Source: Scopulariopsis brevicaulis (Eukaryota; Ascomycota; Sordariomycetes; Microascales; Microascaceae). From it: DNA of 64,000 nt. Shown here piece by piece: positions 54,401 to 64,000 of this stretch. The notes below the pieces were generated by a model. The model was not told where the DNA came from and did no database searches. It saw nothing but the letters and a program-made list of their open reading frames with translations. The stretch spans positions 62,001-126,000 of the forward strand of contig JAGFNX010000098.1 in NCBI GenBank assembly GCA_017657125.1, written 5' to 3'. Position numbers and translations under genes: made by a program. How positions within the stretch are numbered: position 1 is the stretch's first letter; each line of letters starts with the position of its first letter.

Positions 54401-56880
54401 GGGCCGTCTTCTCCTCGGTACCAGGACATTCTCCGCTTACACCGCAAACGAGCCGCACCCATACGACCGCACGTCGCCCTCCACAAACCCCGCCTCCATC
54501 CGGGCCAAGCCCTCGTTGATACGACGGCCGTTTTATGCATGGCCCCGCCGCGCTAACCCCCAAGCCAAGCTTCTATCCAGAACAAGTACCTCGTGTGACG
54601 TGTACGGGGTCCAGGTCCCCGGTAAGACGTGTCCCGCGACAGGGGGTGTGGGTAGGTGGTAGGTACGGGACTGGACGATTTGTGCAATCAGCCTTACAGG
54701 CGGGTAGCTTTGAGAGACTAGCGAAGGGATGCCGATGTCGTTAGTGCAGGATCGAGAAGAGAATGTGGTTACATGGAGATGAGGGGGGGTGCTTGACGTG
54801 CAGGACGCAAACATGGCCGGGGAAGACCACTCGGAAGGCCCCATGGAGCGGAGAATACATGAAAACGATTCTTCGCCAGCCGGTCTTCCCGAGCAAAGAA
54901 TGCACCTCGAAGAAAGTTTGTCCATCACCTGCACTGTCTATTGCATATTGATGTTGTCCAGCTCATCCGCATCACCCCACAGGCCGCACTCTTTTCTTCT
55001 TTTCCCCGGTGACCAAGGTTGACAGCACGCAGCTTGCTGGGAACTTCGCCACAGAGACACGGCAAACTCTTTTTCTGGTCCTGTGCCAGACTAGCTCATG
55101 CAGATTGCCGGGTACTTGAACCGCGGAGAGCCAAAGTCCTGCCGAGGGTACTTCCAAACAGGCGTGTCGCCAGAAGCAAACGGCGGGGGGGGGGGAGGGG
55201 GGAGCGAGGCGAAGCGTGGTGGTTCTTAGTTCTTGGAAAGAGTAAAATGGAAAATACAGGGTGTTGTTTAGGGGCTTTGCTGACGAGGGCGTGCCTGTTG
55301 AGCTGCCAGGTGGGAACAGGAATCGAAGTCTCGTTCACACCCTGGGTGGAGGAAGACTGGTGCGTGAAGATCTCCCGAGGAAGTGTGGGAGCCAACCCGG
55401 TTTCCCTCCCCCGTCGATCCTCGATCCTGCATCTCTACAAACTAGAAGACCGCTGGAAGTATCTGGACAACGTGGACCCCCTTGCTCACCACTCGTAGAT
55501 GTAGCTCCGGGAAGTGCCCCGGCCGACCCGCGGGCCCTCCACCATCCCCTCTCGGGAAAGCAAACATGGGACGGACCAACGCCAAAAGCCTTCCCGCTTC
55601 TCCCTCCCCAAAGCGGCAAAGGCCTCGCTGGGACGAGCCGAGCCCTGGTGCCGAAACCCCTGGAAATAAGTTCTTCGCCCCTTTTGGTCGCGGGTCTGTT
55701 CCGCCGTCGATTTGTCGACCCCCTGTCCTTCGTTCCCGAATGCAACGGTTCCGCCTACCGGGTCGAGATGAGGTGCCTGTGGGGGTAGAATGGCAAGTGT
55801 CGGGCCGGGTATCACGGAGAGAAAGGGGCGAGGTGTGGGTTACAATGGTCTGGACTCGGTGGCCTGGAGGGAGTTGCGCTCGTGGGCTATGTGTATATGA
55901 GAGGCTCCTCCTCCCGGGTCTGCCTCGAGGATCCGAGCGTGACACTGTTGTTTCTGTTTCCAGCCCAAACTTTTGTTGTCTCTCGTTCGAGTTGTTCCTT
56001 TCCCTATACCGTTTACCCTGCTTTCGCCTACCACACAACTTCCTTTGCCTCCCGTCTTCACCGACACTCGGTCTAGGCTTCCTCACCACCATTTTGCCAA
56101 CCGTTGCGGCTACTCCAACCGGCAACTCAAAGAACCACTTCCGGGAACGCCACAGAAAGAACGACGTGGCTCCTCTTTCTCAGCCAGAGTCTCCTCTCGA
56201 CAAACTCGCAGGCGAAGCGGAAGAGGCACGGAACGCATTTCCTGCCCCTCGGGATCCCACACCAACCCGCATTCCCAGCGGCGCCCAACCCGCCTGAGCA
56301 GTTCTTCCTCTGCCCGCCCCAACCCACAGACCGGCCACTAGACATACCGAACTGGTTCTCAGTGGGGCAACTCCCGCCGGGATATCCCTTCCTCCCACTT
56401 ACAACATCCCCCATCCCACCCACTGGACGGGCTCTCACATCCCCGGTTCCAAGAACGATAGAACCCCTCCATTTCAGAGGGACATATCATATTCTTAATA
56501 TAAGATCGGAAGCCTAAGGAGCGGTGAAGAAGCCACCTCCTCTCTCACCTCGCCCTTACGCAGCTCGGAGAACCCTGCCGCCTCGTCGACCTGCCTTACT
56601 GGACGGCTACGTCGGTGGCTCGCAGTCCGGGGAACATACACGGAGTTGCCGAAAGTGGAAGGCGCAGGAGGCGCAGAAGTTGAAGTGCGTATCCGCCAGT
56701 CTGGGCAAGATTGAAGAGGAGGACCGTCCAAGAATAACAGTGCGGGGAAATTGTTCTCCAAGTTGCAAAATAAGGAAGCCGGAGGTCGCAGAAGAAGAAA
56801 AAGGTTACTTATATACGGGAGAGGCATATACACCAAAGCGGCGGACGAGAGCCTCGGTCTTTCCCCCCTTCTCCACGATG
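51463..56880. other. 5.4 kb without a recognisable gene
   Basis: Open frames up to 271 codons occur (for example 55482-56297), but none has family motifs. The last ~900 bp are CT-rich and contain a Pro-rich open frame (56104-56517) that may be leader of the Myb-like gene. A short G run lies at 55187-55202. No transposon, tRNA or rRNA was recognised. Confidence 0.5.
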
Positions 56881-58384
56881 TTCATCCCCTCTGGTCCCTG
56901 GACCGCCCTCCCCGGCAACGACGTTCTCCAATACACACAGCCAAAGCCCCAGTTCCCCTTTTACCACGGTCCCCTCGGAGGAGTAACCGCCTGTGACAGC
57001 CATCTGCTCGGTCTGAAAGGCTGGTACTGGGCGCAGGCTGTGGCTTTTTGGAAGGCTCAGCAAACCATGGCTCAGGATAATTGGATGTCTGGGTCTGGGG
57101 TTGACGAGGTAAGGTATTCCTTTGCCTTCTGTTTCTCTTCCATGACAGGCCCCCGGGATTCCTTCTTCGTCCAAGGGCCGGGACGATCCTAGTTCTGGAC
57201 TCTTCTGTCCCTTACTTCCACTTATCACATCCCCCCTTTCCCACGACCCATACCAGACTAGCCGAAATAGTTTCTGACGTATCGTCCGCCATGACTAGGA
57301 CCCCTGCTTTAAGCTCGAGGACCGGCCCGTGCAAGATCCGTTTTGGATCCCAGCTTCCGTTCCCCCTTCCTACAACAACGGCTTCTGCTCAAGTCACGCC
57401 CCTTACACCGTTGACTCCCCGCCTCTACCCCTCCAGTGCGATCAAGCGGCGGTGTACGCGGCGCAAGAGGGTCCCGCGTCGGACATGTCCCTGGGGCTGT
57501 GGTCCGACATCTACGTGTCTCCCAGCCCTGAGAGCGGCCCCGCATTTGCGGGCGCTGGATACGTCATGGAGTTTGACGGCAGTCCGGATGTGAAGCGCGA
57601 GTCCGGCAGCCCTAGCTCCTTCACTTCATTCCACGCCGCAGAGGAGTGGATATCCCCGGGTTGCCCTAAATACGAGACATCCCTTAGCCCCGTCGTCGGG
57701 CCAATCCCTCCCCAGCCCGCACCATTCGCCGTAAACCCCCGCGACGCGCGGAGCAAAAAACAAAGCAACAAGACGAAGAAGAGCCGCAAGCCCCTCCCCA
57801 ACGCCCCGAGGCGGACCCGGCACAGGAAGCTCAAGGCCCGGACCCGGACCCCCACGCCGGAGCCCAAGGCACCCCGCGAGAAGCCCCCGCCGCTTCCCTG
57901 CCTGCCGCGCGGGGCGGACCGCGCGGCGAGGAACGACTTCCTTGTGAAGGCGAAGCGCGCGGGCCGGACGTACAAGGAGATACGGGCGCTAGGAGGCTTC
58001 GCGGAGGCGGAGTCGACGCTCAGGGGCAGGTTCCGGACGCTGACGAAGAAGGTGGAGGAGAGGCTTCGGAAGCCGGTGTGGGCTGGTATTGATGTGAGTT
58101 CTGGGCCCTTGTGTTTCTTATTTATCCTCTTCCCCGGCGTTTCCTGACTTTACCCCTCCGGTATCTCGCTCACTCGAATCTTAACTGACCTGGTACCCTT
58201 ACCCTAGATCCACCTTCTTCGCGAAGCTGTCCGTGAGCTGAGCAAGGGCCAGCCCCCCGCCATCGCAAGGATCCCCTGGAGCGAGGTCTCCGAGTACATC
58301 GTCCGCAACGGCGGGACGTACCGTTTCGGCAATGCGACGTGCGCGAAGAAGTGGGCCGAGCTGGACCGGGCACAGGAGTACTAG
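56881..58384 (+). CDS. Myb/SANT-like DNA-binding protein
   Basis: Three exons, 56881-57108, 57299-58093 and 58208-58384 (introns 190 and 114 bp, both phase 0), give 399 residues. The N-terminal ~230 residues are Pro/Ser-rich. A basic patch follows (RSKKQSNKTKKSRKPLPN, RRTRHRKLKARTR), likely a nuclear localisation signal. The conserved part is NDFLVKAKRAGRTYKEIRAL, STLRGRFRTLTKKVEERLRK, then across intron 2 WAGID-IHLLREAVRELS, PWSEVSEYIVRNGG and RFGNATCAKKWAEL. This two-helix-bundle arrangement with spaced tryptophans is typical of a fungal Myb-like family. It probably binds DNA in the nucleus; targets are unknown. The start at MFIPSGPW is the first ATG of a frame that is open further upstream. 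Its 3' end is convergent with the Ap4A phosphorylase gene, 240 bp away. Confidence 0.8.
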
Positions 58385-58624
58385 GCGGGAGACGTGTGTG
58401 GTTTGAATTTCAGAAGTATAAGGTAATAAAGCGACGGTTCGTGGAAGAGGGACAGGAAATGGAAAAAAAGGGTAATATAGTGAGTTGGTTGGGATGGCGT
58501 TCATGTCTGCTTCTTGTTTTTCGCTTGCTCTATCCTTCTATGGACTGTATGTAATAACTTATTTTGTTGTCTTTCCGGGCCATATGCCGCCCAGGACACG
58601 GACAATGATAGTATAGGTACCTAC

Positions 58625-59748
58625 TCATTCCCTCGCATGGACCCCGTTCGCCCCATCCACTCGCTTCCCATTCGGCAGCGCCCCATCCTCGTACCTCTTC
58701 GGCAGCCCAATGGCCGTCAAAACCTGCAGCAGCTCACTAGGGTCCTTCCGTAACGCATCCCACTCGACAATGTCCTTCACGAGCGCCGTCCCCGCCAGGA
58801 CCGTCCCGTTGAGCGCCAGCTTCCCCACCACCTCGCCGTTATCCCACACCGGCGCGCCGTCCGCGAGGCGCGGGCATATGATGATGGCGTGGCGCGTCAG
58901 GGCGAGGTTGTAGCTTATCAGCGCGGGGCCCTTCTCCTGGTCCTGCGCACCGTCCGCGATGTCGTGCTTCTTAAGGTGCCGCCCCACCGCGTCGCAGGCG
59001 CGCCTGTACAGCCGCAGGTATGCGTCCCTGAGCTCGCGCGGCGACATGCCGGGCTCGATGTGCTCCGCAAAGGTGGTGAATGGCAGGTCCCTCTCCTCGC
59101 CGACCAACCGCTTCGCGAGGACATCCCACTCGCCGTCCTCGAGGCCCTCGCGCATGCGCGCGACGGGGAGCAGCTGGATGTGGCGATGGGGCTGGCTCGC
59201 GCCGGAGAACTCGCCCGAGTTGAAAAAGGCGAAGAGCTCGCCCTCACCCACAAGGCTCTCCTCATCACCGCGCTCGCAGTGCGTGTGGAACGCATCGATG
59301 CAGTCGTACGTCACGGCTAGGTCGTTCTCCTCCAGGAGATCCGTCTGCGGTTGGAAGGTGCTCGTGGCTAGTATGAAGTGCCCGGGAACAATGGCGAACT
59401 TGTTAAGGACGAGGTTGTGGGTGGGGGCTAGCTCCGCAACGAGAAGCTCGGGGTCGATGTTTTCGAAGGGGTCGAAGGGGCGCTTCGCGTGCCGGGGCCC
59501 CGGCGTGGGGCTCGTCGGCTTGCTGGCTAGAGCGGGCGAGTAGCGGAGTTGGAACTGGGCGGCGCGCGGGTTAGCGGGCGTTGGAGTCTTGTCGCGAGGG
59601 GCCGCCGCGAGGGACGTACGGGGTGCGAGCTCGGCTTGAGGACCGTCACCTGTGTCTGGAAGTACAGCAGGTCGCCATTGGCCCGCGCCTTAATGAAGGC
59701 GGCCTTCACGAGCTGGGGCAGATTAGCTGGGACCTTGACTACTGTCAT
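58625..59748 (-). CDS. Diadenosine tetraphosphate phosphorylase / ATP adenylyltransferase (Apa1/2 type)
   Basis: Two exons, 59748-59620 and 59554-58625, with a 65-bp intron, give 352 residues. The joint reads VLKPSSHP-FQLRYSPALASKP, matching the family pattern PFQ-R--PALA. The active-site triad region is GEFSGASQPHRHIQLLPV, with His166 and His168; the middle His is the expected nucleotidylated residue of this HIT-related fold. NKFAIVPGHFILAT and ALISYNLALTRHAIIICPR are further family blocks. The enzyme phosphorolyses Ap4A to ADP and ATP and helps control dinucleoside polyphosphates, signals of nucleotide stress. The C-terminus ends in a non-conserved hydrophilic tail. Confidence 0.93.
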
Positions 59749-60078
59749 TTTTTTTTCCCGACTTGCGACTGCAGGGAACGAGAACAGAAGGTCGACACCC
59801 CGAACTGTTGTTAAAGGCGGGGTGGAGGGTTCACGAGGTACTTTGTACCTCCGTGGTCTCCGAAGATGAGGTCATTCGGTGCACGCCGCGGGGCATGGTC
59901 CGTGCGAGGCCCGAAAACCAGGAACGCGTGTAAACGCCGAAAGATGAAATCATGGCTCCATCAGCGATATGTAGGAATCTATTATGCAAATATTAAATCC
60001 GGGTCTAGCCAGACTGGATTGGGAAGGTGCCGATGGGATGAGTCTATGGACGGTGCTGCGCTGCCGCCTTGGCGGACG
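59749..60078. other. Spacer between two minus-strand genes
   Basis: 330 bp holding the leader of the Ap4A phosphorylase gene and the 3' UTR of the FIT-type gene. Nothing else was recognised. Confidence 0.6.
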
Positions 60079-61125
60079 TTATATGCCGGGGAGGCCGACG
60101 GTCTGGCGGAGGACGGGCAGGAAGCGCGGGACAATGTAGACGGCGTATAAGCCCACGAACGCGGTGATGAGCCCAGTAAGCTGGTGTCAAGGATTAGTAT
60201 TCCGGTAGGGCAAGAGACCGGGCCGTGGGTCACTCACCTTCTCAAACCACGTGTGGAAGTAGATGGCCGTCATCAGCAGCATCCAGAGATTCAGCACAAC
60301 CACGCCGGCCACAACCTTCCCCCCGAGCCCCAGCGCATCTCCCGTCTTTCCCTCCCCGACAGTGGTCTGTGACTCGACTCCGGCGCCCTTAACCGCCCCG
60401 TCGCTCATTACCACCGTCCTCTCCTCCGCCACCCCCCCGGTCCACCTCGACACCACCCACCCGAGCTCCTGCAGCAGAAAGCCGCTCCCAAGCACAAGCA
60501 GGAAGATGTGTCCAGAGATGTCGTGCCCGCCTTGCCACCTGCCCCCGGCAGCCTTACACGCCACGGCCGTGAATACGTCCCCTGTCCCCGCGGACCCCTC
60601 TTCTACCATTTCCTCCACGACCTCGCACTTTCCCCCCGTCCACCGGAACCCGCGGTCGATGATGGGCGGGCCAAAGAACCACTGTGTGACGAGAATCCAC
60701 CACCCCGTTACAAGCCCCCACCTCAGGATAGCCCTGACGCGCCTCCCGACCACATCGGCGCCGGTTCGCATAGCGGGGTGTCCCGCCACGAGCGCCGCGA
60801 ACGCAAGGCTCGTCCACGCCCAACCCTTCTTCACATACCACTGGTTGAACACGTTGCCCTTGTGCGCAAAGTAGCTCGGCGGCGCATCCTGCGCGTGGGC
60901 CTGCGCCGCGGTGTCGAAAGCGGAGCCGCGCGTCTGCGGGGATACGAGGGAGTAGAGCGTGCCGAAGAGGAGGAGGCCCGGGAAGAGCGCGAGGACGAGG
61001 CGCTCGGTCGCGGTAGGGAGCGGCGGCGGGTTTCGGGGGCGCGCTGGGTATGCGCTGGCCTGGGGCGATGGCTGGCGGGGAGCTGTGTCCCCTGCCGAGG
61101 GCGCTATCGAGGGTTTCGGCTCCAT
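60079..61125 (-). CDS. FIT/Scs3-type ER membrane protein (lipid droplet formation)
   Basis: Two exons, 61125-60238 and 60180-60079, with a 57-bp intron, give 329 residues. The last exon (33 codons) supplies the final membrane segment LTGLITAFVGLYAVYIVP. The start MEPKPSIAPS was chosen over an upstream ATG that adds a poor extension. There are about six hydrophobic segments. The two hallmark histidines are present: His201 in GHDISGHIFLLVLGSG and His291 in TAIYFHTWFEK. In FIT2 the matching residues belong to a lipid-phosphatase-like active site that hydrolyses acyl-CoA at the ER and supports normal lipid-droplet budding. Yeast homologues Scs3 and Yft2 affect inositol and phospholipid metabolism. 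The soluble loop CEVVEEMVEE and C-terminal region VAEERTVVMSDG are variable. The call is based on motif and topology. Confidence 0.88.
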
Positions 61126-61904
61126 CGGTCGCGGCTGTGGAATGGTGGGAGGGATGTCGAGATTGTGGTTTGTGTGGGCTAGTATGAAGATGTTTGCATT
61201 TCGTCCTTTCTCGGAGCCGGGGATGCGGACCGCTTTAAGGAACTTCTTAGCCCACTCGGCGGAGGCAACGAGGTGCATGCCAAGTTCGTGGACAGTTGCT
61301 GGCTACATGTACCTATGACGTTGAGAGAGGTGGGATTTGCCGCATTTTAGCCGGTGAATTCTGTGAGATGGAACCCGACGCCATGAGCAACTCGGCCGGT
61401 TTTTACCATAGTTTACCCGGGGATTTGGACTTCCAACGCCATACGCGACTCGGCCATTTGACGCGCAGACGGAGGTCGCTCGACGAGTACGTAAAATCAT
61501 CGGACATTCATCAAATCTGGCCCATCAGCCCGAGGCGTTTTTCCATACATCTGCGGAATTATCATTGCTATCCAGTGAATGTAACATCCTTGCTGCTTAC
61601 CCGTCCACAAATATGCCTTGGAGATGTGCGTGGTTGGAGGCCCCGGAGCAGCTCTGGCTTGCGTCAGAACTTGTGTAACGCCATGGCGCACGTCGTGCGG
61701 GGAATCACAGCATCGAGTGTGAAGTTTCCCAGCTTGCTTTGACTACAGACATCGGAGTCATCCTCTTCCACTGACGGATGAGCGTATCGACTTATTCGGG
61801 ACCTGGGTTGTCCGACATGGACCAGCTTCACGCCTATGCAAAGCTCCTGCGGCTGAGAAGGGGCAGGCAAATACAGGAGGCTTCTTCGTTCGAGGAGCTA
61901 TCCG
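61126..61904. other. Divergent region between FIT-type gene and small hypothetical gene
   Basis: 780 bp between outward-facing starts. An open frame beginning at 61778, in another phase, gives MDQLHAYAKLLRLRRGRQIQ before running into the neighbouring gene. It may be an N-terminal part lost by a frame change, or leader. Nothing else was recognised. Confidence 0.5.
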
Positions 61905-62530
61905 ATGACGGAAGACGGCCTGCTCGCCGCAGACGCCGCAGACGCCGCAGATTCCGTCGCGGTGCACCAGCTATCCCACTTCAACGAGGACAAGCTCAAG
62001 AGGCTGTTTCTCGACCGCTCGGCGGAGCTCGTCGCCAACGTCAAGAACGTGCGATACGTGGCGGCGTCGCTGATGGTCGAGTGGCCGGACCGCGTCGACG
62101 TTTTCGTGTCGAGGAATGAAGGCATTAACGAGGGGGACTCGGATGGGGAATCCTTAAAGACACTTGAACTGCGCCTTCGAACGATAGCCAGGGTGCGTCG
62201 GATCGTTATTTCGGCTCTGCTTAGGAGATCTTTCGTGGACATGGAGCTAACAGCAGGATGCAGGAAGGGTCCGCGGCGGACGATGCCATAGGGGACCTTT
62301 GGGGTGCGCTTGTGCCATTCTACAGTTCGAGGGTAACCGAGTACATCGATGCGGTCCAGCGGAGTCTTGCAGGGCTTAATATTGGTGCTGGCGATATATC
62401 GAGCCGAGAGGAAGGCCACCCTTTGCAAGATCCAATTCCATATATACGTGGATTAGGTCCCGATGGGAGGCCAAGAATACCTATCGACACCAACGCCAGA
62501 AAGGATAACCAGAACTTTCCCGCCGACTGA
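61905..62530 (+). CDS. Small hypothetical protein
   Basis: Two exons, 61905-62192 and 62264-62530, give 184 residues. The 71-bp intron has a GTGCGT donor, a GAGCTAACAG branch region and a TGCAG acceptor, all phase 0. The protein starts MTEDGLLAADAADAADSVAV, with three Ala-Ala-Asp repeats. It continues with a mixed helical part (EDKLKRLFLDRSAELVANVK, RYVAASLMVEWPDRVDVFV) and ends with LWGALVPFYSSRVTEYIDA and PYIRGLGPDGRPRIPIDTN. No signal peptide, membrane segment or known domain was recognised. Codon use looks like its neighbours. Its stop is only 170 bp from the convergent noxB stop. Function unknown; the exon structure is inferred from splice signals. Confidence 0.55.
61926..61952. repeat. 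Three 9-bp tandem units at the start of the hypothetical gene
   Basis: GCCGCAGAC occurs twice and is followed by GCCGCAGAT. In the coding frame it gives three Ala-Ala-Asp repeats; the unit length keeps the frame. Confidence 0.85.
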
Positions 62531-62700
62531 GAAGCCGACCCGCGGAAAGGAAGTACATTACAACAATTGGATATAAAGACGCCCAGTTTCCATCTACCCG
62601 CATTCGCCATCTTATACCATCACACATCTTATCGTTACCTCCATGTCCTGTCCGTCCTGAGACCCGATTCTCTATATACTCTCCCGGTTCTAGCATCACT

Positions 62701-64000
62701 CTAGAAGTGCTCCTTCCAGAAGCGGAACTTGACGTCCCGGCACGTCGCCTCCTTGCAGGCTTGGTTTATATCCCGCGCTGTAGCCGGTTAGCTATGCCCA
62801 AAATCAAGCCTCAGACAGTCATCGGGATTGCAAGAGAAGGGGGAAGGAGAACGAAAAAGGGAACGAAACTTACCGGCTCCTGAAGGCCCGCAAAAGTACA
62901 CGCCAACCGTCGTGTCCGTCCCTGAGTCCAGACCCCCCATGTACGTCCTGTTCATAATTCCCTCCGCCATGGCGTTGAATATCCGCTTGAAATTAGGCCT
63001 CCCAAAGTTTGTCCTCGCCTTGAGTTCCGTAAGCGGATCCGTGTCCGCGCCGACCGAGTTCAGCACGATGTTCTGCGTCATGTTGATATCGAGCTTCTGC
63101 GTCAGGTACGTGTGTATGCGCAGGAACTCGTCCGTCGCGCCGGGGAGCTTGGCGTCCTCGGCGGACTGCATCTCGAGGCTCGACAGTAGGGAGTGGAACC
63201 ACTCGAAGGACGTCGTATCCTTGCACACCCAGATGAACTCGACGCGGCGGAGGCGGGTAGGTGGATTGGGCCCGTTGCGGAGGTGCCAGATGTTCTTGAG
63301 GATCGAGGCCCACGGCGTGACGCCTATCCCCGTGCCGATCAGCACGGCCACCTCGTTCTCGAAGACGTCCTCAGCGGGAGCGCCGTAGGGGCCATCAATG
63401 CGAATAGGCGGCATCTCCTGGCCGTTCTGCAGCGCGACCTCGTACATGGCGTTGGGGTCGACGAACTCGTCCTCGTACAGCTTCGCCTGTGCGGGCCCAG
63501 CACCCACGGCGTCTCCCAGCGCGCGGGTGAAGTCGCCGACCTGACGCACGTGCACCGAGATGTAGGGGTCGTAAGGGCATGAGGTGATGGTGAAGGGGTG
63601 CCACTGGTATCGCGAGATGGAGGGCAGTTGCAGGAAGAGCCACTGGCCGGCCTTGTAGCGGAACGACGGCTTCTCGAACTGCAGCTCGACGACGTCGTAG
63701 GGGTGGCGGACGACGCGGGTGATGGCGGTGTCGCGCGCGGCGCGGATCTCGCGGTAGAGGCGCTCGATGAGGTAGAGGCCGCCGGCGAAGAGCTCCCAGC
63801 GCCAGCCCAAATAGCCGATGCAGTGGTCCCAGAACTCCTTGCCGGCGAAGGGCGAGACGGGGTCGGTGCTGTCGCGCACGAAGCAGCCGGTGGCGTGGGT
63901 GTAGAGGCCGAGTAGGAAGGGGATGAAGAGGTGGTGGGTATACCAGAAGGTCTCGAAGGACTGCTGGCGGATCTTGGCATGGGCCGTGGTGTACATGAGG
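62701..64000 (-). CDS. noxB: NADPH oxidase, NoxB type (C-terminal part)
   Basis: The gene enters from the right edge, so the N-terminal membrane helices are outside the window. Visible exons are 64000-62874 and 62777-62701, separated by a 96-bp intron; they encode ~401 residues. The segment QQSFETFWYTHHLFIPFLLG includes histidines expected to bind one of the hemes. FAD-binding motifs are YDVVELQF, KAGQWLFLQLP and QWHPFTITSCPYD; NADPH-binding motifs are IDGPYGAPAEDVFE, AVLIGTGIGVTPWASIL and VYFCGPSGAARD. It ends KFRFWKEHF, the usual Nox C-terminus. The block PFAGKEFWDHCIGY, WRWELF and a conserved acidic insert fit NoxB (nox-2) better than NoxA. Family enzymes make superoxide at membranes; NoxB acts in spore germination and, in pathogens, in penetration structures. 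Confidence 0.92.

Noticed and set aside
55482..56297. 271-codon plus-strand frame before the Myb-like gene
   Set aside because: Mixed Pro/Arg/Ser/Phe text without motifs, crossing a CT-rich tract; not convincing as a gene.
1..64000. Secondary-metabolite cluster, CRISPR array or prokaryotic-type operon
   Set aside because: No PKS, NRPS, terpene synthase or P450 genes, no regular spaced repeats, and the genes are typical intron-containing fungal genes.

Overview
The window is nuclear DNA of a filamentous ascomycete (Pezizomycotina, most likely Sordariomycetes). Genes are monocistronic and lie on both strands. Introns are short (44-190 bp), mostly GTRNGT...YAG with CTRAC-like branch sites. Coding regions are GC-rich with C/G-ending codons. 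The gene set (velvet protein, NoxB-type NADPH oxidase, NudE, GH55 glucanase, CFEM protein) is typical of such fungi. No CRISPR array, rRNA, convincing tRNA or intact transposon was seen. All exon coordinates come from reading splice signals and frame by eye.

Layout. 1-5.6 kb: the 3' end of a gene with a charged coiled coil and a conserved fungal C-terminal domain (DnaJ-protein type), an F-box-like gene, and a small gene whose N-terminus resembles a protealysin-type propeptide. 5.6-10.4 kb: no recognisable gene. 10.4-26.1 kb: a compact velvet protein, a secreted subtilase (869 aa), mitochondrial BolA-like protein and acetyl-CoA carboxylase (2285 aa). 26.1-29.7 kb: a long spacer upstream of the carboxylase with a probable leader intron and a diverged tandem repeat. 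29.7-39.4 kb: NudE, a six-exon GPI-anchored protein with four CFEM-like domains, an NADP-dependent alcohol dehydrogenase and a small four-helix membrane protein. 41.4-48.5 kb: an F-box/WD40 protein and a secreted GH55 exo-beta-1,3-glucanase. 49.2-51.5 kb: an apparently broken gene of a fungus-specific family. 51.5-56.9 kb: no recognisable gene. 56.9-64 kb: a Myb/SANT-like protein, Ap4A phosphorylase, a FIT/Scs3-type ER lipid protein, a small hypothetical gene and the 3' part of noxB.

The genes do not form a biosynthetic cluster. Several concern the cell surface or secretion (four-CFEM protein, GH55, subtilase), lipid supply (acetyl-CoA carboxylase, FIT) and development (velvet, NoxB, NudE, F-box/WD40). 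The most unusual item is the four-CFEM gene at 33296-35344. It has four near-identically spaced ten-cysteine modules, each keeping the Asp expected of a heme-binding CFEM fold. In three modules the intron splits the codon just before the terminal C-x-C, in the same phase, which points to expansion by exon duplication.
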